Position numbers and translations under genes: made by a program
Origin: Clarkia xantiana subsp. parviflora
Lineage: Eukaryota > Streptophyta > Magnoliopsida > Myrtales > Onagraceae
DNA length: 64,000 nucleotides
Assembly: GCA_036873135.1 (NCBI GenBank)
Contig: JAPTYO010000002.1
Span: 33,285,452 to 33,349,451, forward strand
Direction of reading: 5' to 3'
Notes under the pieces: generated by a model
What the model was told of the DNA's origin: nothing
Databases searched by the model: none
The model's input: the letters and a program-made list of their open reading frames with translations, nothing else
In this document: one piece after another, positions 46,013 to 57,266 of the stretch
Position numbering within the stretch: position 1 is the first letter of the stretch
Layout: every line of letters starts with the position of its first letter

Positions 46013-48944
46013 ATGTCTGGTAAGAATTCCTTCTCTGATGTTAGCGTAGCCTTTCCCTTATCTTTGATCAGTTTGCTTGTATTTTTTCCGAAAACCCACC
46101 ATGCCTTTTCCTGCCATGGCTAATTTTCAGACAGCGGATCCAGTTCTGAGGGGAGGAAACTCTTCAACTTCGATTACGCTCCCAACGAAATCTCGGTGAA
46201 TGCCTATGATGCAGCTCTCCGAGAAGGATGCATTACCCAAACCTGGGAGCCTCACCTTCCTTACTCTCGCCACCGTGCCTCGGGTGACCCTGTGGTAACT
46301 CGTCCCGAGGAAGGGGAGATATTTGTCTCTACCGGAAAAATATCGGCAGGGATCTGATTCCCCTTTTGTGGGAATTTGGTTGAGATGTGCACCCATTACA
46401 AGACGCATCCAACTACCTTCTCCCCACACGCCATCCGCGTGTGGAACGCTTTTCAAGTCCTCTGCTTCCGACAGAAATGGGTCTACAGTCTCCAACTCTT
46501 CCGAACTTTCTACGGGATGAAGTGCAACGAGGCTGGGGTTTGTGCCTTCTATCCTCGGATGCCCAAGTGGAATAAGCAGCAGCTTGCGCGGTGCAGTTGG
46601 ACCAACGACACCTGGAAGGTTGTCAAGGGTCGGGGACTCCTCATCGACACAGGGTCCGACAACAGCGGGTGGAAGAGGAGCTACTTCTTCATTAAGAACA
46701 GTTCTATCCCATGGCCCCGTTGGGAGGTGGAAGCGGACTCTCCTCCCGCTTATCACACTTATTCTGATGAAGATTTTCAAATCCTTCACTGCATCCAGCT
46801 TTACCGTTGGGGGGAGTCTTACACTCCCCTTGATGCTAACTCCTTAACGGAGCGGGACCTGGTGAACGCCGGGATCCGTCTCCTCGATATAATCTATGGG
46901 GGTCAACTCCACGACGGCCCCTCCAATATGGTTCCTTGGGTAACGTTTCTAACCATGTTTATGTTTTCCATTGTTTGCAGCTAAGAAGGTATCACTGCTG
47001 ACCAATCTCATCCTTAAGGAGGGGGAGACCGACGCGCTGTCCAGCGCCCCGCGCGTGAGAGGAAGTCGGCAAAGAAAGCCACCGCTCCGTCGGCATCTCC
47101 CTCCGCAGAGAGGACTAAGCGGGCCCGAGTAGAGGAGGTGGACAGACTCTTCAATGTCCAAAATGCTGAAGAAGGTAAACAGCTCCGCCTAGCTATTAAA
47201 TCATACAGGAAACAAGTTCCTAAGGAGTTGATCCCCTCAACCAAGGAGGCCCGAATCAAGGAGATCAAACGCATCTTCCGAGGGGAAACTCCCCGCATCC
47301 TCAAAGCGGGTTACTACAACTACCACGGGAAAGATCAATACGTCTCTCGGCGCGTCATTTGGTGTAAGGATCCTAACCAACTTCCTGACTATCTTTCTGA
47401 AGCAATTCATCCTCTAGGTGCAGGTCAATCGGGAACTCAGTCGGGGGCTGAAGTTTCAGCAGGGGCACCACTTTCCGGTGCTCGAGTTGAAGAGGGTCTC
47501 CCTCAACTTCCTGCCCCGATGGGATCGGGGGCTGAAGGAACCCCGACAGGCGACCAGTTTCGTCGGGTGGAAGACCTGGACTCCTCCAAGGAGACAGACG
47601 AGGGTCTCGCCTTAATTCGTCGTCGTCGGGGGACGAGGCAGTCCCCACTGAAACCAACCTCAGGGGAGCTGCCCCCCTCACCTCCGCAGCAGCAGTATTC
47701 GCCCATCCACAGCCTAACTCCCTCCTGGTCCCAGGGCGATTCGGAGATGCGCACCTCCGCGACTCCAGTCGGTCCTCCTCCTCTCCCCTTGGATGGGAGC
47801 TTCTACAAGGTCTACGACCCCGACCAGAAGGGGGCTCCTTGGACCCCGATCTAAACGCTGCAAGGGGTCCATCTCCAACAGGGTGATACATACCCGGAGC
47901 TGGGTCTGCATTTGGTGGCGGGCTCGGTTCTGCCGTTTCTGAAGCTTCCGGTCTCCCTGGATCGGGAGGACATCCGCGCGGATGTCCGTGGAATGGCTAT
48001 TCGTCGGGTGGAGGTAAAATTCCTATTTTCATCCTTTAATCAATAAGGGAAAATATTCATGTGCTAACCTTTTCCTCTTTCCTTCGCAGGAGATGACGGA
48101 CATAAACCGCTGCTTCGGGTACATCTTTGCCCTCGAGGAGGCTCTGGAGCAGGAGCGGGCCAAGGGGGCCCCCGAGGTTGTAGCCAAGCTCGAGGAGGAT
48201 CTCGCCGCCTCCGAGTCTTCGAGGGGGAAATTGGCTAAGGAGCAAGCCATCCTCAATCGAAAGACTCGGGACCTCCAAAAGCGGGTTCAGGACTTCGAGG
48301 GGCTGCTCAAGCGGGAGCAGCAGTGCGGAAAAAGGATGCGGAGGCTCGGGACACACTTGTCCTCGAGAAGAAGGCTCTGGAAGACGCCAAGGCGAGATTA
48401 GAGCGGGAACTTGCTGAGGTCCCTGCCAAACTGGCCGAGGCTGAAACCAAGGGTGAAACCAAGGGTCGGAAAGATTATCAGGGCTCTGAGGACTTGAATT
48501 TGTGACCAATGCAAGTTTTTCCGTCAGTATAGCCCTTTTGGGGATATTTATAGCGACTTTCTTATATAAGCCTATTTATTCATCTTTACAAAATTTCAAC
48601 TTACTTAATTCTTCCAAGCTGACACGCTGAAATTCTGCACCGCGGAGGTGGAGAACACCCTTTTCAATGTGGTCGAGGAGCTCCATCTGGAGTATGGCGA
48701 CGCCATTAGCTTCGACAAGTCCGCGACTCTCGCCCCCTTTGCGAAGAGGTACTTCGACCTCTCGGAGGAGAGTGATGAGGGCAACACCCCCGCGGGCGTT
48801 GAAGACGTGGCGGAGCTTCCAAGTGCCGGTCCCCCGACAGTTGATTCCCCGATAATCGACCCTCCAGCAGTTGAACATGTGGAGCTTTCTGCCACAGATC
48901 TCGTGGATCCTGCTCCTGCTGATGCCGACAAGGACCAAGCTTAA
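46013..48944 (+). pseudogene. Opposite-strand spliced gene inside the Tat element (putative gypsy-type transposon protein, coiled-coil C-terminus)
   Basis: Exon 1 is a seven-base start (ATG at 46013, donor GTAAGA at 46020). Exon 2 begins at 46131 after TTTTCAG and joins in frame (MSDSGSSSEG..). It carries a conserved-looking domain with IRVWNAFQVLCF..., LFRTFYG and a Trp-rich segment, which resembles the plant family described as putative gypsy-type transposon (PF04195-like). A third segment (about 46981-48012) encodes a linker with GGYYNYHG-like residues and a Pro/Ser-rich stretch. A fourth (from 48091) encodes a coiled coil (LEEALEQERAKG..). The last exon (about 48620-48944) ends with an acidic tail. 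In-frame stops (46355-46357 TGA; TAA near 47852) and frame breaks disable it. Its role in the element's life cycle is unknown. Confidence 0.6.
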
Positions 48945-49089
48945 TGCTCTATCTTTATAGTCCTTGTAGTTTTTCTCTCTTTGTAATTTATCCTCGGGCC
49001 TTTGAGCCCTTCAAATATCAAACTTTTTTAATTCCGATTTACCGTTGCACTTCACAAAGCGACTTAATTATACTTAGAATAAATCTAAG

Positions 49090-49384
49090 AACCACGCACC
49101 ACCTAAGGCGACTTAACAACTCGCACCACTTAAGGCGGCTTTAACAACTTGCACCACTTAAGGCGACTTAACAACACTTAGAATAAATCTGAGAACAATC
49201 TGATCGGAAGCAACCTCTTTATTCATTGATGGCTCAAAATCTACTTACATCGAATCAAACGATAGATAACTTGCACCACTTAAGGCGACTTAACAACATT
49301 GTGCACCACTTAAGGCGACTTAATAACCTCGTGCACCACCTAAGGCGACTTAATAACATCGTGCACCACTTAAGGCGACTTAAC
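49090..49384. repeat. Tandem array between integrase and the opposite-strand gene
   Basis: Units of about 26-36 bp around CACCACTTAAGGCGACTTAA, eight or so copies, interrupted in the middle (about 49170-49270). It separates the two convergent coding regions. Confidence 0.8.
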
Positions 49385-49385
49385 A

Positions 49386-51016
49386 TTAAATATGACATTT
49401 CTTCAAGTGTTCACCACTGAAAGAATGCTTTAATACTCTGCCATCGAGGTCTTCCAACTTGTACGCATTTGGAGCTGGCATCCCCAAGATCTTATAGGGC
49501 CCTTCCCATTTTGGTGACATCTTGTTGATCCGATACAAAAGGGTAAATTCGTTCCGACGCCACACCAGTTCCCCGACAAAGAACTGTCGAGACTTGACTC
49601 GTCGATTATAATATCGGCCCTTGCCAAGCGCATCCGAGCATGGGCCTCCTCGGCACTCCACCTCTTTTCTTCGACCAAGTCCAAGTCTAGACGCCTCATT
49701 TCATCATTCGACAGAGGTTCGTAATACCTCGTCCGATGGGATGCCACAGCTACTTCGACGGGAGCAAATGCCTCCGTGCCATAGACGAGACCAAATGGAG
49801 TCTCCCCGGTCGACCTTTTGGGTGTTGTTCTAAAAGCCCAAAGTACGTTTTCCAGCTCGTCCAGCCATTTCCCCTTCAAGACGTAGACCCTTTTCTTCAG
49901 GCCATCCATCACGATTTTGTTGGCTGACTCCACTTGCCCATTGGTTTGAGCATGACGGACAGAGGCTGTCCGATTCTCAATTTTCAGTTCCTCCAAGTAC
50001 TCCTTCCACTGGGCCCCGTTGAACGGAGGGCCATTATCACTGATCACCACCTTGGGGATCCCGTATCGGGATATAATATGGGTTTGGAGAAACTTGATGA
50101 TTTGGTTCCCCGTTGTCTTGGCCAGTGCCTTAGCCTCTATCCATTTTGAGAAATAATCAATGGCTACAAGCAAATATTTACACTGACCTTTTGTTTGTGG
50201 GAGGGGTCCCACCAAGTCGATACCCCACTGCGCGAAGGGCCAAGCACTCTTGATGGACGTCAGATTAGCAGCCGGAGCCACGATATTCGGGGCATACCTC
50301 TGGCACGCGTCACAAGATCGGACAAACATCGTCGCCTCCTTGCTCATCGAAGGCCGGTAATAGCCCAAATTATGCACTTTCCTCGTAATGGATCGGGCCC
50401 CTTCGTGAGAAGCCGTGACCCCTTCGTGCACCTCCCTAAGGATCCGATTTGCGTCGGGCTCAGCCACACATTTCAAGTAAGGAGTTGAGAACCACCCCTT
50501 TTTGTATAGCTGATTGTCCACCACCACGTAATTAACCGCGATCCGACGTATCCTGTCAGCTGCTACTTTGTCATCGGGAACTGCCCCCGTGGTCAGGTAC
50601 GTGACTATCGGGGTCATCCAAGTGGGCTCTTCCTTCGATCCTGGTTCAATGGCACACACCTCCGATGGATCAGTAGTCGACAAGATCACCCTCTCCAAGA
50701 AGTGCACCTTTCGATTTTCCTCGAGGAGTGCCCACAAGGAAAATTTGCTCAAGGCATCCGCTTCCGCGTTTTCCTCCCTCGGGATTGCCTCAATATCAAA
50801 ACTTTTGAAGCTCTCCTTCAAAACTTGCACCTCACGAAGGTACTTCCTCATCACCGGACTCTTTGGCTCATATCGTCCTTGGACTTGATTCACAATCAGG
50901 CCAGCGTCACATTTTACCCTTAAATGACCAACTCCCGTACCTTTGGCAATTTTGAGGCCTGTGATAAGAGCCTCATACTCAGCTTCATTGTTGGTGGCCC
51001 TAAACTTTAAGGCCAA
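49386..51016 (-). pseudogene. Tat gypsy second RNase H and integrase
   Basis: The frame 49430-51016 (528 codons) starts within the second RNase H: NNEAEYEAL, KCDAGLIVNQ and AEADALSK supply the acidic residues. Integrase follows: zinc site H197, H204, C235, C238 (HEGVTASHEG, CDACQ), then the catalytic triad D267 (WGIDLVG), D327 (ISDNGPP) and E363 (QVESAN), with the usual D-35-E spacing. After about 49610 the frame shifts; 49386-49661 encodes the integrase C-terminus (VGELVWRRN, KWEGPYKI) ending in a stop. No chromodomain is seen. Core residues are intact, but the frameshift and the upstream stop prevent normal expression. Confidence 0.88.
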
Positions 51017-51022
51017 AGCATA

Positions 51023-51845
51023 TCAAAGGGGCTCGCCTCCGCCAGGTGGTATCAATACGAACCCTGCTCCCGATCCATCTGAACTCGAAGAGCCATCAGT
51101 GTACATTTCCCAAGTATTTTCCTCATTTGGCTGTTCTGATTGCTCTGCCATTTCTGGTTGCTCTGCTATCGGGACCTCCATAGTTGCCCCCTCTACAGGG
51201 CCCGTGTCTTCCAGATCGGGGGCTGTAGACTCTGCTATGAAATATGCCAACGCCTGGCCCTTAATAGCCGTTCTCGGAGCAAAGTGAATGCGGAACTCAC
51301 TAAGCTCGACTGCCCACTTCACTAATCTCCCCGACGCATCAGGTCGGTTCAAAAAATGCTTCAAAGGCTGATTCGTCAACACAGTAATCTCATGCGCATG
51401 GAAGTAAGGCCTCAACTTCCGAGCAGTAATGATCAACGCAAAAAAATACTTCTCAACGGCGGGATAATTCATTTCAGATTTGGCAAACGCCTTGCTTACA
51501 TAATAAACGGGGACTTGATTACCCTCGACAATCTTCACTAACACAGAGCTAATAGCAAACTCAAAAACAGTCAAATAAAGATAGAGCGGCTCGCCTGGAA
51601 TTGGTTTTGCCAGTGGCGGGAGGGTGCGGAGGTGCTGCTTTAGTGCCTGGAATGCCTCTTCACACTTGGCAGTCCACTCGAACTTCTTGTTGGCCCTTAG
51701 TACTTCAAAAAATGGCATAGATCGGTCACTTGCTTTAGACAGGAAGCGATTCATTGCAGCTAGTCAACCATTCAGTACTTGCACCTCCCGATGATTTATC
51801 GGAGACTACATCTCCTCGATTTCCCTCAGCTTCTCGGGGTTCACC
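51023..51845 (-). pseudogene. Tat gypsy RT C-terminal part and first RNase H
   Basis: The open stretch 51023-51754 starts MNRFLSKASDRSMPFF and includes the RT thumb and connection (EAFQALKQHL, PLYLYL), then RNase H-like YYVSKAF and the start of the second RNase H (MYTDGSSSSDGSGAG). It is closed by an in-frame TGA at 51023-51025; the next ORF continues in the same frame. Upstream, 51755-51845 holds two more stops and a frame change relative to the RT ORF. Confidence 0.85.
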
Positions 51846-52736
51846 TCAATTCCGCCTTTGACTTACCATAAAGCCCAAAAACTTCCACGAGTGCACTCCA
51901 AAGGCGCATTTGGCTGGGTTCAAATGAACTTGATGAAGCCTCATTCGCTCAAACGCCACCGCCAAGTTGCTTACATGATCTTCAGCCTGTCGGGACTTTA
52001 CCAGCATATCATCGATGTAAGCCTCCATGGTTATCCCCAGCATGTCCCCGAAGAGCTTGTTCACCATCCTTTGATAAGTTGCCCCGGCATTAATCAATCC
52101 AAAGGGCATGACATCGTAGTGATAGATGTCACTATCAGCATAAAAAGCAGTATGAGGGGCATCCTCCTTGGCCATCTTGATCTGATTATAGCCAGAGTAA
52201 GCATCCATGAAGCTCAGCAATTCATGTCCCGACGTATCATCCACCAACCGGTCGATCCTCGGAAGCGGGTAACAATCCTTCGGGCAAGCCTTATTCAAGT
52301 CGCGGAAATCAACACACATCCGCCATTTCCCATTGCTCTTCTTCACCAAGACCGGGTTGGCGACCCAAGTCTGGAATCGAAGCTCCTTGATAAATCCAGC
52401 ATCGAGCAACCTGCCCACCTCCTGCTGGATCGCGATTCTCTTGTCTGCGCCCATCGGACGCCTCTTCTGCGTGATAGGCTTGATTGCGGGGTCAATATTC
52501 AATTCATGCACAATCACGTCGGGGCTGATACCTGGCATATCACTCGGGGACCAGGCGAACAGCTCCTTGAACTCCTTCAACAGCTTGATCAATTCTCGGG
52601 CCCTCTCGTCAGACAGGGCGGACCCGATTTTCACCTTCCTCTGAGGTCCGTCAATCTCGACCTCCTTCAAATCCTCCATAGGGGCGGGACACCCAAACTC
52701 CTCACTGGGATCAGCATCGGTTTGGAGGATAGTCAT
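51846..52736 (-). pseudogene. Tat gypsy reverse transcriptase
   Basis: 296 codons. Catalytic residues are present: Asp178 in SFMDAYSGYNQI, and YIDD at 240-243 followed by MLVKS. Supporting motifs are WRMCVDFRDLNKACPKDCYPLP and MPFGLINAGATYQ. The N-terminal part connects to protease through an in-frame TGA just upstream of the first Met (CCACCTGACGG near 52757). The frame is lost at the 3' end after KFLGFMVSQR. Confidence 0.9.
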
Positions 52737-52754
52737 AGCCTCCCGTCTTCTCCG

Positions 52755-53150
52755 TCAGGTGGCATTAACATAGCACCTCCTGGAAGCCACCTGGTCGCCC
52801 TTGACTTCCCCGACTCCGTGGTCAGTCGGGAACTTCATCTTCTGGTGAACAGTCGAGGCAACTGCCATTAGCGGGTTGATGGTAGTTCTCCCGATAATCG
52901 CATTGTAGGTCCCCGCGGACTCGACCACCACAAACTCCACATTCCTCCTTTCCACTTTCCACCCACTACCGAACTCCACTGGTAAGGTAATCATTCCCAA
53001 CGTATAGGAGGTAGAACCAGAGAACCAACAATCGGGAAGTTCACTTGCTTCAGGTCCTTCTTCGTTTTCCCCATGGCTTCCAGCGCATCCATAAACAGAA
53101 TATCGGAGGAGCTCCCTCCATCGATCAAAATTCGCTTCACTTGTACCCAT
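52755..53150 (-). pseudogene. Tat gypsy aspartic protease region
   Basis: The protease active-site segment KRILIDGGSSSDIL lies at about 53080-53140 in one frame; the downstream half (YNAIIGRTTIN, HQKMKFPTDHG, RRCYVN) is in the frame of 52755-53150. At least two small indels therefore break the domain. The arrangement closely parallels the protease in the element at 27458-37340. Confidence 0.8.
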
Positions 53151-54972
53151 CCACGTCCAGGGTCACGACCAGAGCGTCATCGTGTGGAGTCTCCACACCT
53201 ACCAGGTCCTCCGCTGAAAAGGAAATCACCATCTCTTCCTTCGCGGTCCAGGATCGGGACCTCTTGCCCAACACCACAGCAGCGGAAATTCTAGAGGCAT
53301 AGACCTCCCGAGAGGCCGTGGTGTCACCTCCTGCAGCCAATCCTCCATGAATTACATTAATGGTGCCCCGCTTCTCCTTACGGGCACCAGAAGACTCCGG
53401 CTCAGATTTCTTCTTCCTTGGTGACCAATCGCGGGATCGGGAACGGGACCGCGATCGAGATCGGTAGCGGGATCGACACGGCCTCTCAGCCACAAACTCC
53501 TTAAGCTTCCCCTTCTGGATCAGCTTTTCGATCTCCTTCTTCAACTCTCGACAATGATTAGTGTCGTGACCGCTAGCGCGGTGGAACCGACAGTAACGAT
53601 CGGTGCGAGCTCCCAAAAATTCTTCTTCCTTCTTCGGGGGGTATCTGGAGATACCCTGTCGATCCATTACCGTTAACACCTCAGCCATGGAACTATTGAG
53701 AGGAATGTGATAGTCCTCCCTCTTGTCCTTCCTCGGGGGACGTTTGTCCTCCCTTCGATCAGAACGGCCTCGATAACGACTGCCCTCGGATTTATCCTTC
53801 CGCTTGTGGTCATCCAATGGTTTGAACGACTGCTTCCCCTTATTTGAATTCGGAGGATCAAGCTCTCCAGCAGCTATCTTCAACTCCTGCACATCGATTT
53901 GCTGCTTTACCCTCGTCTGCAACGCCTCCATGCTCCACACGGCCTTTGCGGTCACGCTGTGCATCAGATCGGAACCATAGGGGGCTGTCAGGTTCCGAAG
54001 GAAGGTGCGGATGGTCTCTCCCTCCGATATCTCCTCATCGATCTCAGTCACGCTAGCAGTGTACCGCTGGTAGTAATGTGCCAGCGATTCGTCGGGCCTC
54101 TGTACCACCTGGGCTAGGGACCTTACGCTTTTCAAGAGGCGCCGACGACCCTGATACTGCTAAATAAAACGGTCGTGCATATCAGCCCAGCTGGAGATGC
54201 ATCCTGGGGGCAGACTGAAGAACCACGTCAGGGCCCTTTCTCCCAATGTGGCCGGGAACAGCACACACACAGTATCATCATCGGGGGCTCTGCCCAAACA
54301 GGCCATGACATGCTTCTGGACATGGTGAACTGGATCTCCCTCGCCATCATACTCCTTAATAGTGGGGATACCCAGCCCTGGCGGGGCGAGGGTGTCTATC
54401 AATCGGGGAACAAAGGGATGGGTGGATCGATCCCTCAGTTCCGACATCATCTGCTTCTGATCCCCCATGCAAATGTTCACGATCTTCACCACCTATTCGG
54501 GGGTAATGGGACCATTAAGGGGAATAGTCCTATGTTGCACCGGTCCAGGCCCATCGATCACAAATCGCTCCGACTGAGCGGGCTCCTTGCCCTTGTCCCG
54601 GTTTCTGGGTTGAGCCTCCTGTACATTCTGGTCCTCCCTCGGCGGAGGCGGAGGCACCTCCTCCTTCTTCTTGGCAGCCTCTCTCCGCTCTAGAAGAGCC
54701 TCCATGGCCTCCAAGAACATCGGCATGGCATCCGCCACAGCCTTCGCCAGGTCCGCAGTTGGAGGAGCATTCTCCTCCCTATTCTCTAGGTGTTGAGCAG
54801 TATCCTCAGGAACTTCATTGTGCCCCCCTGTTCGGGAAACCTCAGCGGGGGGATTTTGGTCCACAGCACGCTCCGGCAGCCCTGAATTCAGAGTTCCAGC
54901 AGGGTGACGGGAACCACCAGATTGTCCTTGCTTTTTCTGCTTGCCAGCCGCCCTTGAACGAGTAGAAGTCAT
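53137..54972 (-). pseudogene. Tat gypsy gag with two in-frame TAG stops
   Basis: One frame runs from ATG at 54972 to 53137, interrupted only by TAG at 54493-54495 and 54160-54162. The N-terminal part is charged and Pro-rich. The middle holds the capsid-type region (GDPVHHVQKH, WFFSLPPGCISSWADM, SLAHYYQRY, IRTFLRNL). Then comes an Arg/Lys-rich linker, the knuckle YCRFHRASGHDTNHC (C-x2-H-x4-H-x4-C), an RSRS repeat tract and RGTINVIHGG, which is the usual approach to protease. The frame is lost at the protease start. Confidence 0.88.
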
Positions 54973-54990
54973 TTTCGGATTTTCGTTACG

Positions 54991-55010
54991 TTTCCCACAG
55001 ACGGCGCCAA
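54991..55010 (-). promoter_or_regulatory. Primer binding site of the Tat gypsy element
   Basis: Minus strand TTGGCGCCGTCTGTGGG directly after the 5' LTR. The TGGCGCCGT start fits the 3' end of a tRNA-Asp-like primer; the exact tRNA is inferred. Confidence 0.7.
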
Positions 55011-55709
55011 TGTAGGATCACAGTTGGAACTCCGGTACGATCTTGACGGAAATCCAAGGTCCTTCGCTCCACGCAATCCTGCAAGAGGGGAATAGACCGG
55101 GCGGTGACCCAGAATCCCTCTCCGATGCTTAAATGAGTATCTCAATTATCTCAATGAAACTGGCAAGCAAGAGTATCAGTATATCAAAAGGTGTATGATC
55201 TGAGGTAACTTCTGCCCTTTTATAGGAGAAGAGTTACCTCAGTTACCTGATGAACCGCTGGGGCAGTTAGCCCACGTTCCGCTTATCTCGGCCACGATCC
55301 CGCTTATCTCGACCACGATCCCGCTTATCTCGGCCACGATCCGCTTATCTCGGGCCACTTCCTCACTACTCTGATAGTGGGCACGTTTCTCGGCCTCAAC
55401 CTCTGATAGCAAGTCCCGACCAATATCGGGGACTCCAGAGTTATCTCATTAAGTCACCGCTCGGGGCCCCTCTTCATTGTGACAGGGCCAACATCTTCAG
55501 GGATTCATCATCGGGGCCTACTTAAATGCATCTCATCGGGAGCGTCCAGCTCGCATATCGGGACCGACCTTGTCGGGACCTCTCACCGTCGGGACCTCTC
55601 ACCGTCGGGACCCTTCGCTTTGGTCTTCTTGAGCTCTTTTAGGGCCCAATGGGCCTATTCACCGTTTACTCGTCGTTAAAGGGCCTAACGGCTATAGCGA
55701 AACCCATCA
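55011..55709 (-). repeat. 5' LTR of the Tat gypsy element (699 bp)
   Basis: Pair of 44772-45490, highly similar apart from small indels in the 21-bp repeat and around CACCGTCGGGACC. A TATAAAAG box (minus strand, about 55217-55224) fits an LTR promoter. Confidence 0.92.
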
Positions 55710-55714
55710 CATAT

Positions 55715-55730
55715 AAACCAAATGCCAACA
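55715..55730 (-). repeat. Remaining end of the copia family B LTR
   Basis: AAACCAAATGCCAACA completes the LTR interrupted at 44771; it ends in CA and is followed by GTAAC. Confidence 0.7.
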
Positions 55731-56355
55731 GTAACTGGTCACGGACCCCATACATCTGAATGAACTAAATCAAAAATACCATCAGACCGACGTATGATCC
55801 TAGGTGAATGGGAAGCACGAACATGCTTTCCCTGGATAGATGACTCTCAAGCTAATTGAGAAACATAATGAAATCCAGGACGAAGTGTTGTTAGAACTTG
55901 TAGAGATGGATGCCACAACTGATAATGAACCTCATTTGCTCTACTAGTGCTCATGTACGCAACTCGTTGAGGTGAGCTCTCCAGGTAATACAAAATGTTG
56001 TGTTTATATGCAGTACTAATCAACTTGTTAGTCCCCAATTCATGAAAAATGTGTATTTAGTTGGAGTGAATGTAACTGATCAATATAGTTGTTCTATTAG
56101 TTTGCTCACAGGTAAAAGATTTTCATGAAAAGAATGAACTTATAAGACAAACGATAAAGACGTATGTGGTGAAATATTGGAGGATCATATTCCTTCTATA
56201 TGACAGGTAGAGAAATTGGCTATTTGGACAAGTGGTTGTGATATAGTGTTAAGTCATGACAATTTTTTTTACCAGTCATGTGGTACGTAGCGCCCGAATC
56301 AACAATCCATGTGATTTTGATGCTAATAAACAATTGAAAGTCATACATGGGGGCG

Positions 56356-56356
<1 letters not shown>

Positions 56357-56388
<32 letters not shown>
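56357..56388. repeat. Homopolymer run of 32 G
   Basis: Uninterrupted G tract within the copia fragment; such a length is prone to sequencing or assembly error. Confidence 0.7.
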
Positions 56389-57111
56389 CGATAATAGCCC
56401 TTAGAGTCTGGAGCTAGGGTGTCATGTTGGCACGAGAGAAACCTAGTTGCGCAAGTCGCTGAACAGTTATAACAACTTCATCTTGATTAATATGTCTGTC
56501 AACTAAATTATCAATACTTGGCTAACATTTTATCTTACCCATTTAAGATTCTGCCACTAGTGTTGAGTTCTCCATCATGACAAAATGGAAAAAATACTAG
56601 TAAAATTGGCAATAGAAGCAGCAAAATTGAACTATTAAATGACGAATCGAACCAGACTGGAAAATGAACTGGACCGAACCATTAAAATGAACCAGATCAA
56701 ACCAACAACAGTAAATCCAATTAAACCCAGCGCCTTAGCAGAAACGGAACAACACTGACGGGAGCCATGAATAACGTCGCAGGAGAAATCTTCCTTTGCA
56801 AGAATCAATAATAGTGGTGCAGCAGAATCAGAACAGACATAACGGGACAGGTCAATAATTGATGGGTCGCGAGGGGCGAGTTCACCGGGAACAAGGTCGG
56901 ACTGGTACGAGGTCAGATAGGTGGTCGAATGAGGTCGTCGGAGAGCGAACAAGGTCGCCTAAGAACATCCAACCAGCAACCAAAAAGGCAACATGCAAAA
57001 ACTTCATAACAAAGAAGATATACAGATCGGCAGAACTCTTCAGCGAACCGAGTGTTGAACTGAGTGTTGAATCAACTGTGGACTTTATAAATTCAGTATT
57101 AGCCAACCTGA

Positions 57112-57122
57112 CTCTAATACCA
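57112..57122 (-). promoter_or_regulatory. Degenerate primer binding site of copia family C
   Basis: Minus strand TGGTATTAGAG next to the short LTR; one change from the initiator tRNA-Met pattern. Confidence 0.65.
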
Positions 57123-57266
57123 TAAAATAATTTGGTAAATTATGTATATTTCTCTGAATAATATTACATGAATATATAGTGATACAATCAGCTAAATTAA
57201 GAATAAGTTAAACTATGAAAATAATAATTACATAATATTTAACATAATTACAAAATATATTTAACA
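57123..57266 (-). repeat. Short LTR (about 144 bp) of copia family C
   Basis: Read on the minus strand from TGTTAAATATATTTTG to CCAAATTATTTTA, then the primer site. The CA end is not preserved, so the inner boundary is approximate. Confidence 0.5.

Larger units (their letters stand above)
44772..55709 (-). mobile_element. Complete Tat-type Ty3/gypsy element, 10.9 kb, all ORFs disabled
   Basis: LTRs at 44772-45490 and 55011-55709 begin TGT(T/A)GGATCAC and end CCCATCA; CATAT flanks both sides (44767-44771 and 55710-55714). The coding strand is minus: primer site next to 55011, then gag (54972-53137), protease, RT, RNase H, a second RNase H, and integrase ending at 49386. A second RNase H (YTDGSS.. 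/ NNEAEYEAL) is a mark of the Tat group. Downstream of pol lies a spliced gene on the opposite strand (46013-48944). Inserted inside the copia family B LTR. Confidence 0.92.
55731..57266 (-). mobile_element. 5' part of another copia element (family C)
   Basis: Minus strand order: short LTR (57266-57123, starting TGTTAAATATATTTTG), primer site, a decayed gag region, a pre-integrase segment with YKHNILYYLE and LWHPS (55847-56038), then the integrase start (IIRRSDGIFDLVHSDVWGP) ending at 55731, where the family B LTR begins. Family B therefore inserted into the integrase of this element or was joined there by rearrangement. Stops occur throughout. Confidence 0.7.

Noticed and set aside
47373..47891. 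172-codon minus-strand ORF
   Set aside because: Shadow of the opposite-strand gene's linker segment; no recognised domain and no link to pol.
51858..52871. 337-codon plus-strand ORF
   Set aside because: Antisense shadow of the Tat reverse transcriptase and protease; no independent motif, and the minus strand has full RT signatures.
27453..55735. GTAAC at 27453, 37341 and 55731 as linked duplications
   Set aside because: The first two are the target duplication of one element; the third follows the copia B LTR and most likely matches by chance.
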